Source: JAWKWH01 sp965204295 (GTDB taxonomy: Bacteria; Pseudomonadota; Alphaproteobacteria; Rhizobiales; Rhizobiaceae). From it: DNA of 64,000 nt. The stretch is taken from NCBI GenBank assembly GCA_965204295.1, contig OZ241973.1:2170001-2234000 (forward strand), read 5' to 3'. The translations under genes and the position numbers were made by a program. The notes beneath the pieces are model-generated. The model saw only the letters and a program-made list of their open reading frames with translations, did not search any database and was not told where the DNA came from. This document shows positions 53,972-63,503 of this stretch, one piece after another (within the stretch, counting starts at the first letter, position 1; each line of letters begins with the position of its first letter).

Positions 53972-54735
53972 CCGGGTTTGTTGCCGATCAGCCGGGCGCC
54001 GATGTCCGCGTGTCGCCGAATTTCGGCCCGCGCAGGGCGGGCGCCACACCCTCGATCATCCTGCTGCACTACACCGGTATGGAAAACGGCGAATCCGCGG
54101 AAGCGTGGTTGTGCAATCCGAAACCTGAAGTATCCAGTCACTATGTCGTTCATGAGAACGGTCGAATAGTCCAGTTGGTCCGTGAGGCGGAACGCGCCTG
54201 GCATGCGGGCGCCGGTTCATGGCAGGGGAATGCCGATATCAACTCGGCGTCGGTCGGAATCGAGATCGTGAATCCGGGTCACGAATTTGGCTACACCGAC
54301 TTTCCGGATGCTCAGGTCGCGGCGGTCGTCGCGCTATGCCGGGGGATCATCCGGCGGCATTCAATCGCGCCGGAAAAGGTGCTGGCGCATTCCGATACCG
54401 CGCCCGGACGAAAGGTCGATCCGGGAGAAAAATTTCCCTGGGTCGGGCTCCACGAAGCCGGTGTCGGGCATTTCGTCGAACCTGTTCCGATCTCGGATGA
54501 GGGCATGATCCTGACGGGCGTTTGCGTCGGCAAACCGGTGAAAGAATTGCAATCCATGTTGGCGGTCTACGGATATGGGCTGGAAATAACCGGCAACTAT
54601 GATGAAGCGACACGAAAAGTGGTTGCTGCGTTTCAACGCCATTTTCGACCGGACAGGGTTGACGGCGTTGCCGATCATTCCACCGTCGAAACGCTGCGCA
54701 AACTGCTTGCGGCGTTGCCGGAGCGGGCAGGCTGA
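53968..54735 (+). CDS. N-acetylmuramoyl-L-alanine amidase (AmpD/AmiD-like) with PG-binding domain
   Basis: A 255-residue zinc amidase cleaving muramyl-peptide bonds in cell-wall turnover. The amidase_2 domain spans ~25-165 with zinc ligand His in IILLHYTGM, the central SSHYVVHENGRIVQLVREAE and the C-terminal ligand region LAHSDTAPGRKVDPGEKFPW. A peptidoglycan-binding domain (ELQSMLAVYGYGLEITGNYD, then ATRKVVAAFQRHF) ends the protein. No signal peptide is seen, so it probably acts on cytoplasmic recycled muropeptides. It is coupled to the TerB-DnaJ gene. Confidence 0.92.
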   Translation: MTGFVADQPGADVRVSPNFGPRRAGATPSIILLHYTGMENGESAEAWLCNPKPEVSSHYVVHENGRIVQLVREAERAWHAGAGSWQGNADINSASVGIEIVNPGHEFGYTDFPDAQVAAVVALCRGIIRRHSIAPEKVLAHSDTAPGRKVDPGEKFPWVGLHEAGVGHFVEPVPISDEGMILTGVCVGKPVKELQSMLAVYGYGLEITGNYDEATRKVVAAFQRHFRPDRVDGVADHSTVETLRKLLAALPERAG

Positions 54736-54934
54736 AAACAACTGCCGCGTCAACGCTTACGGGGCGAAAGCGGACTTGTGCGGATCAGGCCGGCTGCCGC
54801 GCGTATGATGGGTTGCGCCGGGGGCATGCCGCACGGTGGATGAACCGATTTCGGCCCGCTGTAGCGCCAAGGTGAAAAGGCATTTGCACGGGATGTGAAG
54901 GTCCCGGTCCCGGTTCGACGCAAAACCGCGGATA

Positions 54935-56113
54935 TCATGCTCTCCTGCGCCGCTCTTGCTCATCCAGCGCCATGATGAATTCGTCGTCGTCCATGCACTC
55001 CGCAAGTGCGCGACGCATGAGTTGGGCCTGCGTTTCCGGGGCAAGTCCGCCAATCGGCGGGTCGTTGTCCAGATTCGTGGGAAATGAATATCCTTCGGCG
55101 CATGCGGCGATGGCGGCGTTAAGCCCCGGTTCGCCGATCTTCGAACCATCCTTCAGTTCTTTCAGTTTCGGATAGAGCAGCGCCGCCATCTTTTTGCGAT
55201 CGATCGTCTCCATCGTGCGGCCAAAGGCGGATGAAATCTGCAGCAGGTTCGCCATCCGGTGGATATCGTTGCTTGTGTTGGCGCCGGCGGCGTGAAACAG
55301 CGCCGGATTGAAGAACAGTCCGTCACCCTTCGCCAACGGCGATTGCACGAAGTGCTCCTCGAAATAGGCGCGGAAATCATCCCTGCGCCAAGCGGCGTAG
55401 CCGGGGCGGTAGAGTTGCGAAAACGGCAGCAGTTTTGTCGGGCCGCTTTCGACCGGCATGTCGCAATGGGCTATCGCGCCCTGCAGGGTCATCAGTGGCG
55501 ACAGGTCGTGAACATGCGAAGGGTAGGTGGACGATATCTGCATCGTTTGAAAGCCCAGATGATAGTCCCGATGAGCCAGTTGCGCCTCTCCGCCGGGATG
55601 AACCACGTTTACCTGCGCGGTCATCTGATAGTTCGGGCCGAGCCAGGCTTCGCACACCGCATCGACGGCCGGATTGGCGAAATAGCAGGCAAACGCCGAA
55701 GGCGAGGCCTCGCACAGTTTTTGCAGCGAATTCCAGATGCGGTCGTTTGCGCCGGCCTTCGCGAAGTGATCGCCGCCGCCGGCCCGCTGTTTCTCCTCGG
55801 CGACGATGTCCTCGAAGATTTTCGTGGCCGCGTCGATTGCGCCGAGGTCGGTCGCCGCGCTTCTAATCGCCAAGACGCCCGGTCCGGTTTGCAGGATGCG
55901 GGCCCATTCCGCCATCAGCGTGCGGCGCTTGTCCGCATCGACGAAGAAATCGCCAAGCGCATTCGCGTCGTAGACCGGAATGTTTGCCGCGATCGACCGT
56001 GCGTTCGGACAATCCTCCCGGCCGGTTCGCCTTGACGCCAGCGTGGCGAAATCGGCCAGGTCGCACCGGTCTTCGCGGTAATAGCCGACACGGTCGTCGC
56101 GCATTCGGTCCAT
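54935..56113 (-). CDS. Phytanoyl-CoA dioxygenase (PhyH)-family protein
   Basis: A 392-residue Fe(II)/2-oxoglutarate-type dioxygenase homologue. The iron-binding HxD lies in EAQLAHRDYHLGFQ and the distal His in ALFHAAGANTS; AHCDMPVESGPTKLLPFSQ is a typical mid-section. The ATG at 56113 is preferred because GGAGGAA lies 7 bases before it; the frame extends 12 codons further to 56149. The substrate is unknown. Members of this family often hydroxylate small hydrophobic or amino-acid substrates. It stands alone. Confidence 0.85.
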   Translation of the reverse strand: MDRMRDDRVGYYREDRCDLADFATLASRRTGREDCPNARSIAANIPVYDANALGDFFVDADKRRTLMAEWARILQTGPGVLAIRSAATDLGAIDAATKIFEDIVAEEKQRAGGGDHFAKAGANDRIWNSLQKLCEASPSAFACYFANPAVDAVCEAWLGPNYQMTAQVNVVHPGGEAQLAHRDYHLGFQTMQISSTYPSHVHDLSPLMTLQGAIAHCDMPVESGPTKLLPFSQLYRPGYAAWRRDDFRAYFEEHFVQSPLAKGDGLFFNPALFHAAGANTSNDIHRMANLLQISSAFGRTMETIDRKKMAALLYPKLKELKDGSKIGEPGLNAAIAACAEGYSFPTNLDNDPPIGGLAPETQAQLMRRALAECMDDDEFIMALDEQERRRRA

Positions 56114-56319
56114 GGGTCGTTCCTCCGGATTTGGAATATGACGATACACTCAAACGGGTCTGCCGTCGCCCCTGTTTTCATCGATAATCCACCAAATGAC
56201 CCACGGATTTCTTCCGTCATCGCCGCGCCCCGCCTCACGCCGGGCGCCTATCCGGAGCCGAAACCCCTGAAAATGCGCGTTGCGAGCGCCAACCGGTAAC
56301 ATCCGCCCCGCGGCTGTCG

Positions 56320-57347
56320 TTACCCGGGCATGTTCGGGCGATCCGAGTCCGGCTTGAACCGGACGGCAATACCGGCGAACCCGCGCCGTCCGAACACGGC
56401 GATAAGCGAGTTGCTCATTATTAAGAAATTATATCTGAACACTCTATTGCAGCGGGAAAAAAGCTCTTTTGATTCATCTAAAAATTCATCAATTATATCC
56501 AAATTTTTTTGTTGTGTCTCATAGTATTCCGGACAATTGATTTCGCTTAAGTCCTTACAGTTGCTGTGTTGACCTAAAATCTTCACCCTTTCATCTTCTA
56601 ACTCTTTCATCTTCAATGTTTTTTGTTTAATCACCTGACATGCGCTTCTGTAGACTTTATATGTATTGGGATTAAAATAAGGCTTTTGCGGAACATTGAT
56701 GCAGCCTTGCGCATGAAATAATGCTTTATCTAAAAAACCTTGAGTGAAACGTCTAAATTTCTCATAAGTCTTTAGATTGCGATCCCCTTCATAGCTGGGG
56801 GATTCCAATAAATTGAAATCGTGATCTCCAATAACACCTAAAGTATAAATGCGTAAATACAACACAGGGACTTTATAATAGGAGACCATCTCTATCTCAA
56901 AACCTTGCTCAAAAAAATATAATCCAGACCAGGATAGTTCCTTTCCAAAGTATTGATATAGGCCAAAGTCATAAAATAGTGGCTTAAATAATCTTCCAGC
57001 TCCTCTTCATCTTCAGAAAAATCTTTAAATGTCCCTCCGGTTATAAAATAATCTCCCAGAAAAAAACTGGCCATAATATCATTTTGATGCTCTGCTAGCT
57101 CCCGCAAACGAGATAATCCTAAATTCTTCAAGGCAACATCTCCCGTTGCTTGCCCCTTAAGCACACGGCATTGATTATAAGTTACTTTTGCAGATATAAA
57201 TTCGGGATCCTCTTTATATAGCCTTTCCGCTCTTTCAAAATCACAGCTTTTACCTCCCACACGATAAAGCTTGGCCGAAGCGGAACCGGCGAAAACGCCC
57301 GACCAGAAAACGGCGGCGACCGCCAAAAGCAAAAAACGCCTCGTCAT
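56320..57347 (-). pseudogene. AT-rich gene for a secreted protein, split by a one-base frameshift
   Basis: Two frames make one gene. The first (57347-56892, 151 aa) opens with a good ribosome site (GGGGAGGAC) and a signal peptide, LLLAVAAVFWSGVFAGSASA, cleaved near residue 25, then ERAERLYKEDPEFISAKVTY and LGLSRLRELAEHQNDIMASF, which look like Sel1/TPR-type helices. It stops just after YIFLSKVLR. The second (56889-56320, 189 aa) starts there. Adding one T to a run of seven T's (near 56917) joins them as LDYIFFEQGFEIEMVSYYKV, giving about 342 residues. The mature part is strikingly AT-rich; the signal peptide and last ~25 residues have the normal GC content. I do not recognise the protein. The 206-base gap after the PhyH start shows nothing. 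Confidence 0.65.
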
Positions 57348-57682
57348 AATCGTCCTCCCCGGCTTTCCAATGCTCAATCCTGACACAATCCCGCAACGCA
57401 GGCTATTCAGGAAATCGAATCCTGTCAAATCGGGGAAACAAGAACCCCGCCCGGCGAGCCGCGCTTTCTCCGATGCGTCGGCGCAGCGGACCGGGCGCAG
57501 GTCATGTCCGACAATGGCAGTTGTTACAAATCCCAAGCCTTCAACGCTGGCGTACCGGTCCGGACACCTCTCTACAATCGGCGCTAAAATCCAAACCGTC
57601 GATCGGCCGCTTGGGTTTTAATCGGAACAATTTGTTGAGATTCCACAGTTAGAGCGATATCATTGATGTGGAGGACGCGCGA
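57348..57682. other. Divergent intergenic region
   Basis: About 335 bases between the AT-rich gene and the membrane-protein gene. It returns to the GC-rich composition of the chromosome. No gene, tRNA or clear promoter pair was found. Confidence 0.5.
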
Positions 57683-58699
57683 TTGGACGCGATAGAAAAT
57701 GCGATTCGGACTGCGTTGGAAAAAGGCGACGCGGGAAGTCAGGCGTTTCGCGAGCGCGTCTATAAATCCGCATTTTCGGCGCTCGAAAAAGCGCTTGAAT
57801 CACGTAAATCCATTTCGGAAGACATGGCGGAAAGGCGGCGAGAGGGTCTTCGCGCCAAAATTCTTCAAATAGAATCCGAATTTTTTACCGTCGGGGGAAA
57901 ACCGGAGATTGGCAAAAGGGATATTTCCGGCTCTGGAACCGGGCACAACAAGGTCGTCACCGAGGCCCCGGCCATCAATCCGGACGACCGGCTGGTCGCA
58001 TCGATAGTCGCTGACGAGCCACAACCGGGCGATCTGTCAGAACTCTCGTTCCGGCGACGGCCATTTGCGATATTGTTTATTTCCGCACTGCTGCTCGCGG
58101 CTATTGGCGCAGGTATATGGTGGACCCTCCAAAGCGGTATTCTCGAATCCGTCGAGCAAAGAGACGGAAGCGTTCCAAACCCGCCTCTTGAACTGAACGG
58201 CGAGAGTTTCCGGCCGGAAAGGATACCGGGTGGTGACGATAGGAGCGCGGATTCCAAAATACCGCGCAATTGGATCGGAATATTCGAACCGGTCGACTCG
58301 ACCGATGTGACCGTTCCCGGCGGCGCAACCGCGCAACTTACCGAACGGGACGGCGAGAGTTACTTGCGCGTCGGTTCTTCCGGCGGTGCGGAAATCCTGT
58401 TTGATATCGGAGAGGGGACATTGGAGCGGATCGCCGGCGGCAGCGCTCTTTTCAGCGTTGCCGCAAGAGCGCAGGAGGGCCAGACCGTCCAAATGTCTGT
58501 CGCCTGCGATCTGGCGGAATTAGGCGATTGCGGTAGGAAACGTTACGTTGTCGGCGCTGCGCTTGCGGAATATCTGTTCGAGGTCGAGCTTCCGGACCGT
58601 TCTCCCGGAGCAGCCGGCGTGATTGCGGTAAACCCGGATATCACCGGACAGGGGATGATGGTAGACATCAAAGAGATTCGCGTCGCCATCACCAGATAG
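57683..58699 (+). CDS. Hypothetical membrane protein with long periplasmic domain
   Basis: A 338-residue protein that I cannot place precisely. The N-terminal ~125 residues are cytoplasmic with helical, charged sequence (KGDAGSQAFRERVYKSAFSA). One membrane segment follows, FAILFISALLLAAIGAGIWW, near residues 127-146. The rest is a proline-poor, probably beta-rich periplasmic domain ending VDIKEIRVAITR. The TTG at 57683 is preferred because GGAGG lies 8 bases before it; the GTG at 57668 is the alternative. It is a type II-like single-pass topology. Confidence 0.7.
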   Translation: MDAIENAIRTALEKGDAGSQAFRERVYKSAFSALEKALESRKSISEDMAERRREGLRAKILQIESEFFTVGGKPEIGKRDISGSGTGHNKVVTEAPAINPDDRLVASIVADEPQPGDLSELSFRRRPFAILFISALLLAAIGAGIWWTLQSGILESVEQRDGSVPNPPLELNGESFRPERIPGGDDRSADSKIPRNWIGIFEPVDSTDVTVPGGATAQLTERDGESYLRVGSSGGAEILFDIGEGTLERIAGGSALFSVAARAQEGQTVQMSVACDLAELGDCGRKRYVVGAALAEYLFEVELPDRSPGAAGVIAVNPDITGQGMMVDIKEIRVAITR

Positions 58700-58922
58700 T
58701 TTTGGCAGGGATCGCCTGGCAGGAGCGTCAAGAGATATTCCAGATTATCGGCTTCTTCTCTTGGCTTCGACCAAAACCCGCGCGGACCGCATCAATAAAG
58801 AAGTCGCCCGGGGGCAATAAAGGCCATCTGGCCTTGGTTATAGCAATTCGCTTGCCCGCAATTACCTCACTCACATTCTTTTTCGGCTTGGCGAACAGCG
58901 GCAAGCCGATTAGGTGTATGCC

Positions 58923-61029
58923 GTGGAACAAATACCGAACATTTTGCAAGCGACCGGACAAGATTTGTTGCCCGAAGTGTTTTCGCGATGGTTTTCCGGC
59001 CGCGGCTGGACGTTGCGCGAACACCAGGAAAAGCTGCTTGTCGAGACTTCGGCCCGGCGTTAGGTCCTGCTGATCGCGCCTACCGGCGCGGGCAAGACAC
59101 TGGCGGGATTTCTGCCGAGTCTCGTCAGCCTGCATGGGCGTCCGAGGCGACGGCCTGGTGAACCTTACTGTGGCGTACACACACTCTATACCTCGCCTCT
59201 CAAAGCGCTTGCCGTCGATATACATAGAAATCCGACCACGCCGGTGAGAGAAATCGGACTGAATATCTCGCTGGAAACGCGCAGTGGAAACACGCCCGTC
59301 CTCGGTTCTGCTGCTTGACTTTCTCTTTCTTACTGTGGTATTATGTTACCTCTTGATTTGGAGATTGCCCTATGCCTCCCCGTTATCCCCGCCGTCGTCG
59401 CCGCTCTTGACCCCGTCATGGTGAGGTGGCCTCGATTGTCCGATCGGTCATGCGCGAAATGGAGTATGGTCGCCATCGCCGTCGTCGCTACGACGACTAT
59501 GATGACCCCATGGAGTACGACCCCGACCCTGATCTGATGATGGATGACGACTACGACGATTACGACGACCGCCATGGTCATTCACGTTGGCGCTCCAACC
59601 ACCGCATGGACGAACCCAGCCGGGCGATCCTTGTGCCCGCAAACAGGTTCGAGGTCCTGGAATGCAGGGCGGCTCTTGAAGCCGGCACTCAGGGTGCACA
59701 GGATACACCTCCGTTGCTCGAAGGCGCCATGGATGTGCTGGCGCAGCATGTTCTCGGAACAGCGTGCGCCGGCCCGTTTGCTCCAGACGACCTTTACGAT
59801 GAAATCAGGACCGCGGCGCCATATGCGAACCTTGACAGCGAAACGTTTAACCGGGTTGTCGAATTTGTCGCGACCGGCGGATATGCGTTGAAAAGCTATG
59901 AGCGCTACGCGCGCATTCGCAAAACACCCGATGGACTGTGGCGCATCTCAAATCCGGTCGTTGCCCGGCAATATCGCCTCAATGCCGGAACGATCATCGG
60001 GGCGCCCATGCTCAACGTCCGCCTTACCAGACATCGGGGCCGAGGGATAAATGTTCGCGGAGGGCCGGTTCTGGGAAAGATAGAGGGGAGTTTTCTGGAA
60101 GCCTTGTCGCCGGGCGATACGTTTCTTTTTTCCGGCAAGGTGCTCCATTTTGAGGGTATTCGGGAAACGAGTGTTTTGCATCCGGCGCGCACGGAGCCGA
60201 TGTAAAGGTGCCGTACTACGCCGGCGGGAAATTTCCGTTGTCGACATATCTCGCCGATACGGTTCGAAAGATGCCGGCGGAGCCGGAGCGCTGGAAAACT
60301 CTGCCGCCCCAGGTCGCGAATTGGCTCAAACTGCAGCGGCGGCACTCGATGTTGCCCGCCCATGATGAGCTATTGATCGAAACGTTCCCGCAGGCCGAAC
60401 GTTACTACATGGTGTTGTATCCGTTCGAAAGACGTCTTGCGCACCAGACATTGGGAATGTTGCTGACGCGCAGGCTTGAGAGAGCCGGCGCACGGCCCTT
60501 GGGATTTGTCGCAACCGACTATGCGTTGTCAGTCTGGGCGTTGCACGATCTGGGTTGCATGTTTCAAAAAGATGAATATTCACTTCGCGATCTTCTTGAT
60601 GAGGACATGCTGGGCGATGGCCTGGAAGCCTGGCTTGCGGAAAGCTGGTTGTTAAAACGTACATTCCGGAATTGCGCCCTGACTGCCGGGCTGATTGAGA
60701 AACGTCACCCGGGAAAGGAAAAATCCGGACGTCAGGTGACAGTTTCCGCTGACCTGATTTACGATGTGCTTCGAAGCCACGAGCCGGATCACATACTGCT
60801 TCAGGCAACCCGTGTGGATGTAGCCTCGGGGCTGCTTGATGTCCGCCGCCTGGCGGATATGCTCTCGCGCATACCCGGCCGAATCGTGCATAAGGATATT
60901 GAGAAGATATCGCCATTGGCGGTCCCGGTGATGCTGGAGACCGGTAGGGAACCGGTTGCAGGGAGCGCTGACGACGCGTTGTTGGAAGAACTGGTTGCCG
61001 AAATGGATCATGCGCCGGATGCCAAATGA
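58923..61029 (+). pseudogene. lhr: Disrupted ligase-associated Lhr-type DNA helicase
   Basis: Intact homologues are DEXH-box helicases of ~800 residues. Here the N-terminus, from a GTG at 58923, reads LLPEVFSRWFSGRGWTLREH, TAG at 59061-59063, then Walker A IAPTGAGKTLAGFLPSL and YTSPLKALAVDIH, and ends at ETRSGNTP near 59300. About 270 residues that should follow are replaced by an unrelated ~290-base segment. The C-terminal part resumes near 59600 (LVPANRFEVLECRAALEA) in another frame and shifts by one base near 60165-60190, after which VPYYAGGKFPLSTYLA runs to the stop at 61029. The lesions make function very unlikely. pdeM follows directly. Confidence 0.85.
59300..59600 (+). other. Foreign-looking insert within lhr, with promoter and charged ORF
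   Basis: The segment replaces the middle of lhr. It starts with a strong promoter-like pair TTGACT (59315-59320), 18-base spacer, TATTAT (59339-59344). A reading frame from ATG 59372 gives MPPRYPRRRRRS, then TGA (59408-59410); past it the same frame continues as EVASIVRSVMREMEYGRHRR and an Asp/Tyr-rich stretch such as DDYDDPMEYDPDPDLMMDDD, and merges in frame with the lhr C-terminal piece. I do not recognise the protein. The borders are approximate. No terminal inverted repeats or target duplication were spotted. Confidence 0.55.
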
Positions 61030-61787
61030 TAAAATTGTCATCGCAATCATTTCGTTGCGGCAAAACCGGCGCAATGACAATCGAAGCGGCCTCCGAGGAG
61101 GTGGTCTGCGATTGGCGCGGCGTGGCATATTTTGCCGATCACAGGCTGCTATGCCTTTCCGATTTGCATTTCGAAAAGGGTTCTTCGTTTGCCCGGCGCG
61201 GGTCCTTTGTCCCTCTATATGACACCCACGCAACAGTTGACAGGATTAGCGAAGTCGTCGCCGATTACGATCCGGCGCTCATTGTCTGTCTGGGAGACAG
61301 TTTTCACGATGACACCGGCCACAACAGGATTCCCGGGGATGTTTTTGACCGCATCGTCGCATTGTCTCGTGGAAGGGACTGGTGCTGGATATCAGGAAAT
61401 CATGATCCAGACGCTCCGGTCAATCTGCCGGGATTTTTTGCGGATGAGCTGGCAATCGGAGCGCTGACATTCCGGCACGAACCGGCCTTGGGAACCTCGG
61501 CGGGAGAAATATCGGGACATCTTCATCCGGCCGTCCGGGTCCACCGTCGCGGCCGGACCGTGCGTCGGAATTGCTTTGCTTGGGATGGCGAGCGAATCGT
61601 CATGCCGGCGTTCGGCGCATTCACCGGATCGCTCAATGTGCTCTCGCCGGCCTATGAGAGCTTGTTCGACTGGTCGCGAATGCAGGCGTTGTTGCTGGGA
61701 GACCGGCGAATCTATCCCATACCGGCAACTTTGCTGACGCCCGACAGGACAGCGGTTCTGAAAGGGGAGAGATGTCGCCACGGATGA
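61026..61787 (+). CDS. pdeM: Ligase-associated DNA-damage metallophosphatase/endonuclease PdeM
   Basis: A 253-residue calcineurin-like phosphoesterase of the group found beside Lhr and an ATP-dependent ligase in DNA-damage operons. Metal-binding motifs are complete: LCLSDLHFEKG, CLGDSFHDD, ISGNHDPDAP and ISGHLHPAVRV. Its ATG overlaps the broken lhr by four bases, so it once formed the usual lhr-pdeM operon. It appears intact although its partner is not. Function in repair is inferred from the family's genomic association. Confidence 0.88.
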   Translation: MIKLSSQSFRCGKTGAMTIEAASEEVVCDWRGVAYFADHRLLCLSDLHFEKGSSFARRGSFVPLYDTHATVDRISEVVADYDPALIVCLGDSFHDDTGHNRIPGDVFDRIVALSRGRDWCWISGNHDPDAPVNLPGFFADELAIGALTFRHEPALGTSAGEISGHLHPAVRVHRRGRTVRRNCFAWDGERIVMPAFGAFTGSLNVLSPAYESLFDWSRMQALLLGDRRIYPIPATLLTPDRTAVLKGERCRHG

Positions 61788-61803
61788 TTTAACCACGGTG
61801 AAA

Positions 61804-62580
61804 TCAGTCCCTCTTGAAAATGATTCGACCGAGCCAGCCTATCAGCATCGCAATGAGAACCGCCCCGACGCCATACAAAAAGCTGTAGCCATGCGCCGCC
61901 CTGTAAATCGCATCTTCCAGTCCGGATTTGAGGATAAACAACGGCGCTGATGCTTCCTTCAAAAATACGCCATTGCGGAACAGGAACGCTCTGGCCCGAT
62001 GCGTTCCTGTCGGAACGGTAGGTGGCAGCGAAAGCGTCGCCCGGAACAGGCTTTGAGACAAAAATTGAACGCCGCCGACCCGTTCGCTGTAGAGACCGGA
62101 GACCTTTTTTCTCGTCCGCAGCGCATCGGTGAACTCGCCATCCCGTGAGGCATTTCCACCGTCCCGCGGTTTGAGGTAAATGTTGTCGATCCCCAGCGAA
62201 AGCCGGGAGAATGTTTCATTGTCGGCGATATCCTGGATCGCGCGTGTAGTGGCCAGCGAATAGGAGATCGGCACATTGTCAAAGATTTGCGAACGCCGGT
62301 TGATCCACATCCCGAAAAATCGCTCCTTGCGGCGCACAACGGTTGACGCAGTTGGCCCCTGAAGAACGACGATGACATCATATCTTCCCTGGCGAACGAT
62401 CAGAGGGTCTGCGTTGTCCAATGCGCCGAATATGGTCAGGTCGGCTCCACTGAAATCGGCCGTAATGGCTATGCGATCCGTCGAAAGCCCGATTTCGATG
62501 CTTTCGCTCTCGCCCTGTTGAGCGATCGCTGCACAAGGCCATGCGATGACCGCAAGCAGAAGTATGATCGCTCCGTGCAT
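61804..62580 (-). CDS. TIGR02186-type alphaproteobacterial membrane protein
   Basis: A 258-residue protein with an N-terminal signal peptide (MHGAIILLLAVIAWPCAAIA) and a C-terminal membrane helix (YSFLYGVGAVLIAMLIGWLG), so it is mostly periplasmic. Internal blocks ITADFSGADLTIFGALDNAD and VVVLQGP-like VIVVLQGPTASTVVRRKERF are characteristic of this conserved alphaproteobacterial family of unknown function. Its start overlaps the TSUP stop by one base, and such pairs are common. An accessory role in sulfur-oxyanion export is inference. Confidence 0.82.
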   Translation of the reverse strand: MHGAIILLLAVIAWPCAAIAQQGESESIEIGLSTDRIAITADFSGADLTIFGALDNADPLIVRQGRYDVIVVLQGPTASTVVRRKERFFGMWINRRSQIFDNVPISYSLATTRAIQDIADNETFSRLSLGIDNIYLKPRDGGNASRDGEFTDALRTRKKVSGLYSERVGGVQFLSQSLFRATLSLPPTVPTGTHRARAFLFRNGVFLKEASAPLFILKSGLEDAIYRAAHGYSFLYGVGAVLIAMLIGWLGRIIFKRD

Positions 62581-63503
62581 CAGGCGATCCCCGGCAAGGA
62601 TATCGAGTACAAATCCGCCGGCTCCACAAACAGATCAAAGGCGAGCCGAAGCGCCACGGCCAAAACGAGAAGCGCGAGCAATGCACGTAGCTGCTCGCCT
62701 CGCAGCCGTTGGCCGGCTTTGGCGCCGTATTGAGCCCCCGCCACGCCTCCAAGCATCAGCAACAATGCCAGGACGACATCGACGGTTTGGTTGGTGGATG
62801 AGTGAATGATGGTGGTGAAGGCGGCAACGAAGACGATCTGAAACAGCGAAGTGCCGATAACCACGTTGGTCGGCACTTTCAAAAGATAGATCAGCGCCGG
62901 GACCATGATAAATCCGCCGCCAACGCCCATGATGGACGCCAGAAAGCCGATTATGGCGCCAAGACCGAGGACCGGTATCGCGCTGACAAAAAGTTTTGAT
63001 GCGCGGAATCGCATCTTGAACGGCAATCGGTGTATCCAGTTGTGCCGGCCGGGTTTTTTCAGGCTCGCTGTCTGCCCCTTCTTCGTCTTGCGGATGGCCC
63101 TTACACTCTCAACGAGCATCAATCCGCCTACGATGCCAAGGAAACCCACATAGAAAAGAGAAATGATCAGGTCGAGTTGACCGATTTGCCTTAGCAACGC
63201 AAAGATATAGACGCCGACCGACGAACCGGCCATTCCGCCGACGAGAAGAACACTACCCAGTTTGAAGTCCAGAGTTCCGCGCCGCATATGCGCCAAGGCG
63301 CCGGAAAACGAGGATGCTATGACCTGATTGGCCCCGGTTGCGACCGCTACCGCGGGCGGGATGTTGTAGAAAATCAGCAACGGGGTGATGAGGAATCCGC
63401 CGCCGACGCCAAACATACCGGACAGAAAACCGACCGCACCGCCCATTGCGAGCAACACGAACACATTAACCGACAACTCGGCGATCGGGAGATAAATGCC
63501 CAT
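62580..63503 (-). CDS. TSUP (TauE/SafE)-family sulfite/anion exporter
   Basis: A 307-residue inner-membrane protein with eight or so hydrophobic segments and the duplicated TSUP motif: GFLSGMFGVGGGFLITPLLI in the first half and GFLASIMGVGGGFIMVPALI in the second. The family exports sulfite or sulfonate-derived anions. The ATG at 63503 gives a normal N-terminus; the frame also runs upstream over a peptidoglycan-binding remnant to 63782. Next to TIGR02186 it forms a two-gene operon. A link to the sulfur oxidation genes is plausible but they are 46 kb away. Confidence 0.88.
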   Translation of the reverse strand: MGIYLPIAELSVNVFVLLAMGGAVGFLSGMFGVGGGFLITPLLIFYNIPPAVAVATGANQVIASSFSGALAHMRRGTLDFKLGSVLLVGGMAGSSVGVYIFALLRQIGQLDLIISLFYVGFLGIVGGLMLVESVRAIRKTKKGQTASLKKPGRHNWIHRLPFKMRFRASKLFVSAIPVLGLGAIIGFLASIMGVGGGFIMVPALIYLLKVPTNVVIGTSLFQIVFVAAFTTIIHSSTNQTVDVVLALLLMLGGVAGAQYGAKAGQRLRGEQLRALLALLVLAVALRLAFDLFVEPADLYSISLPGIA

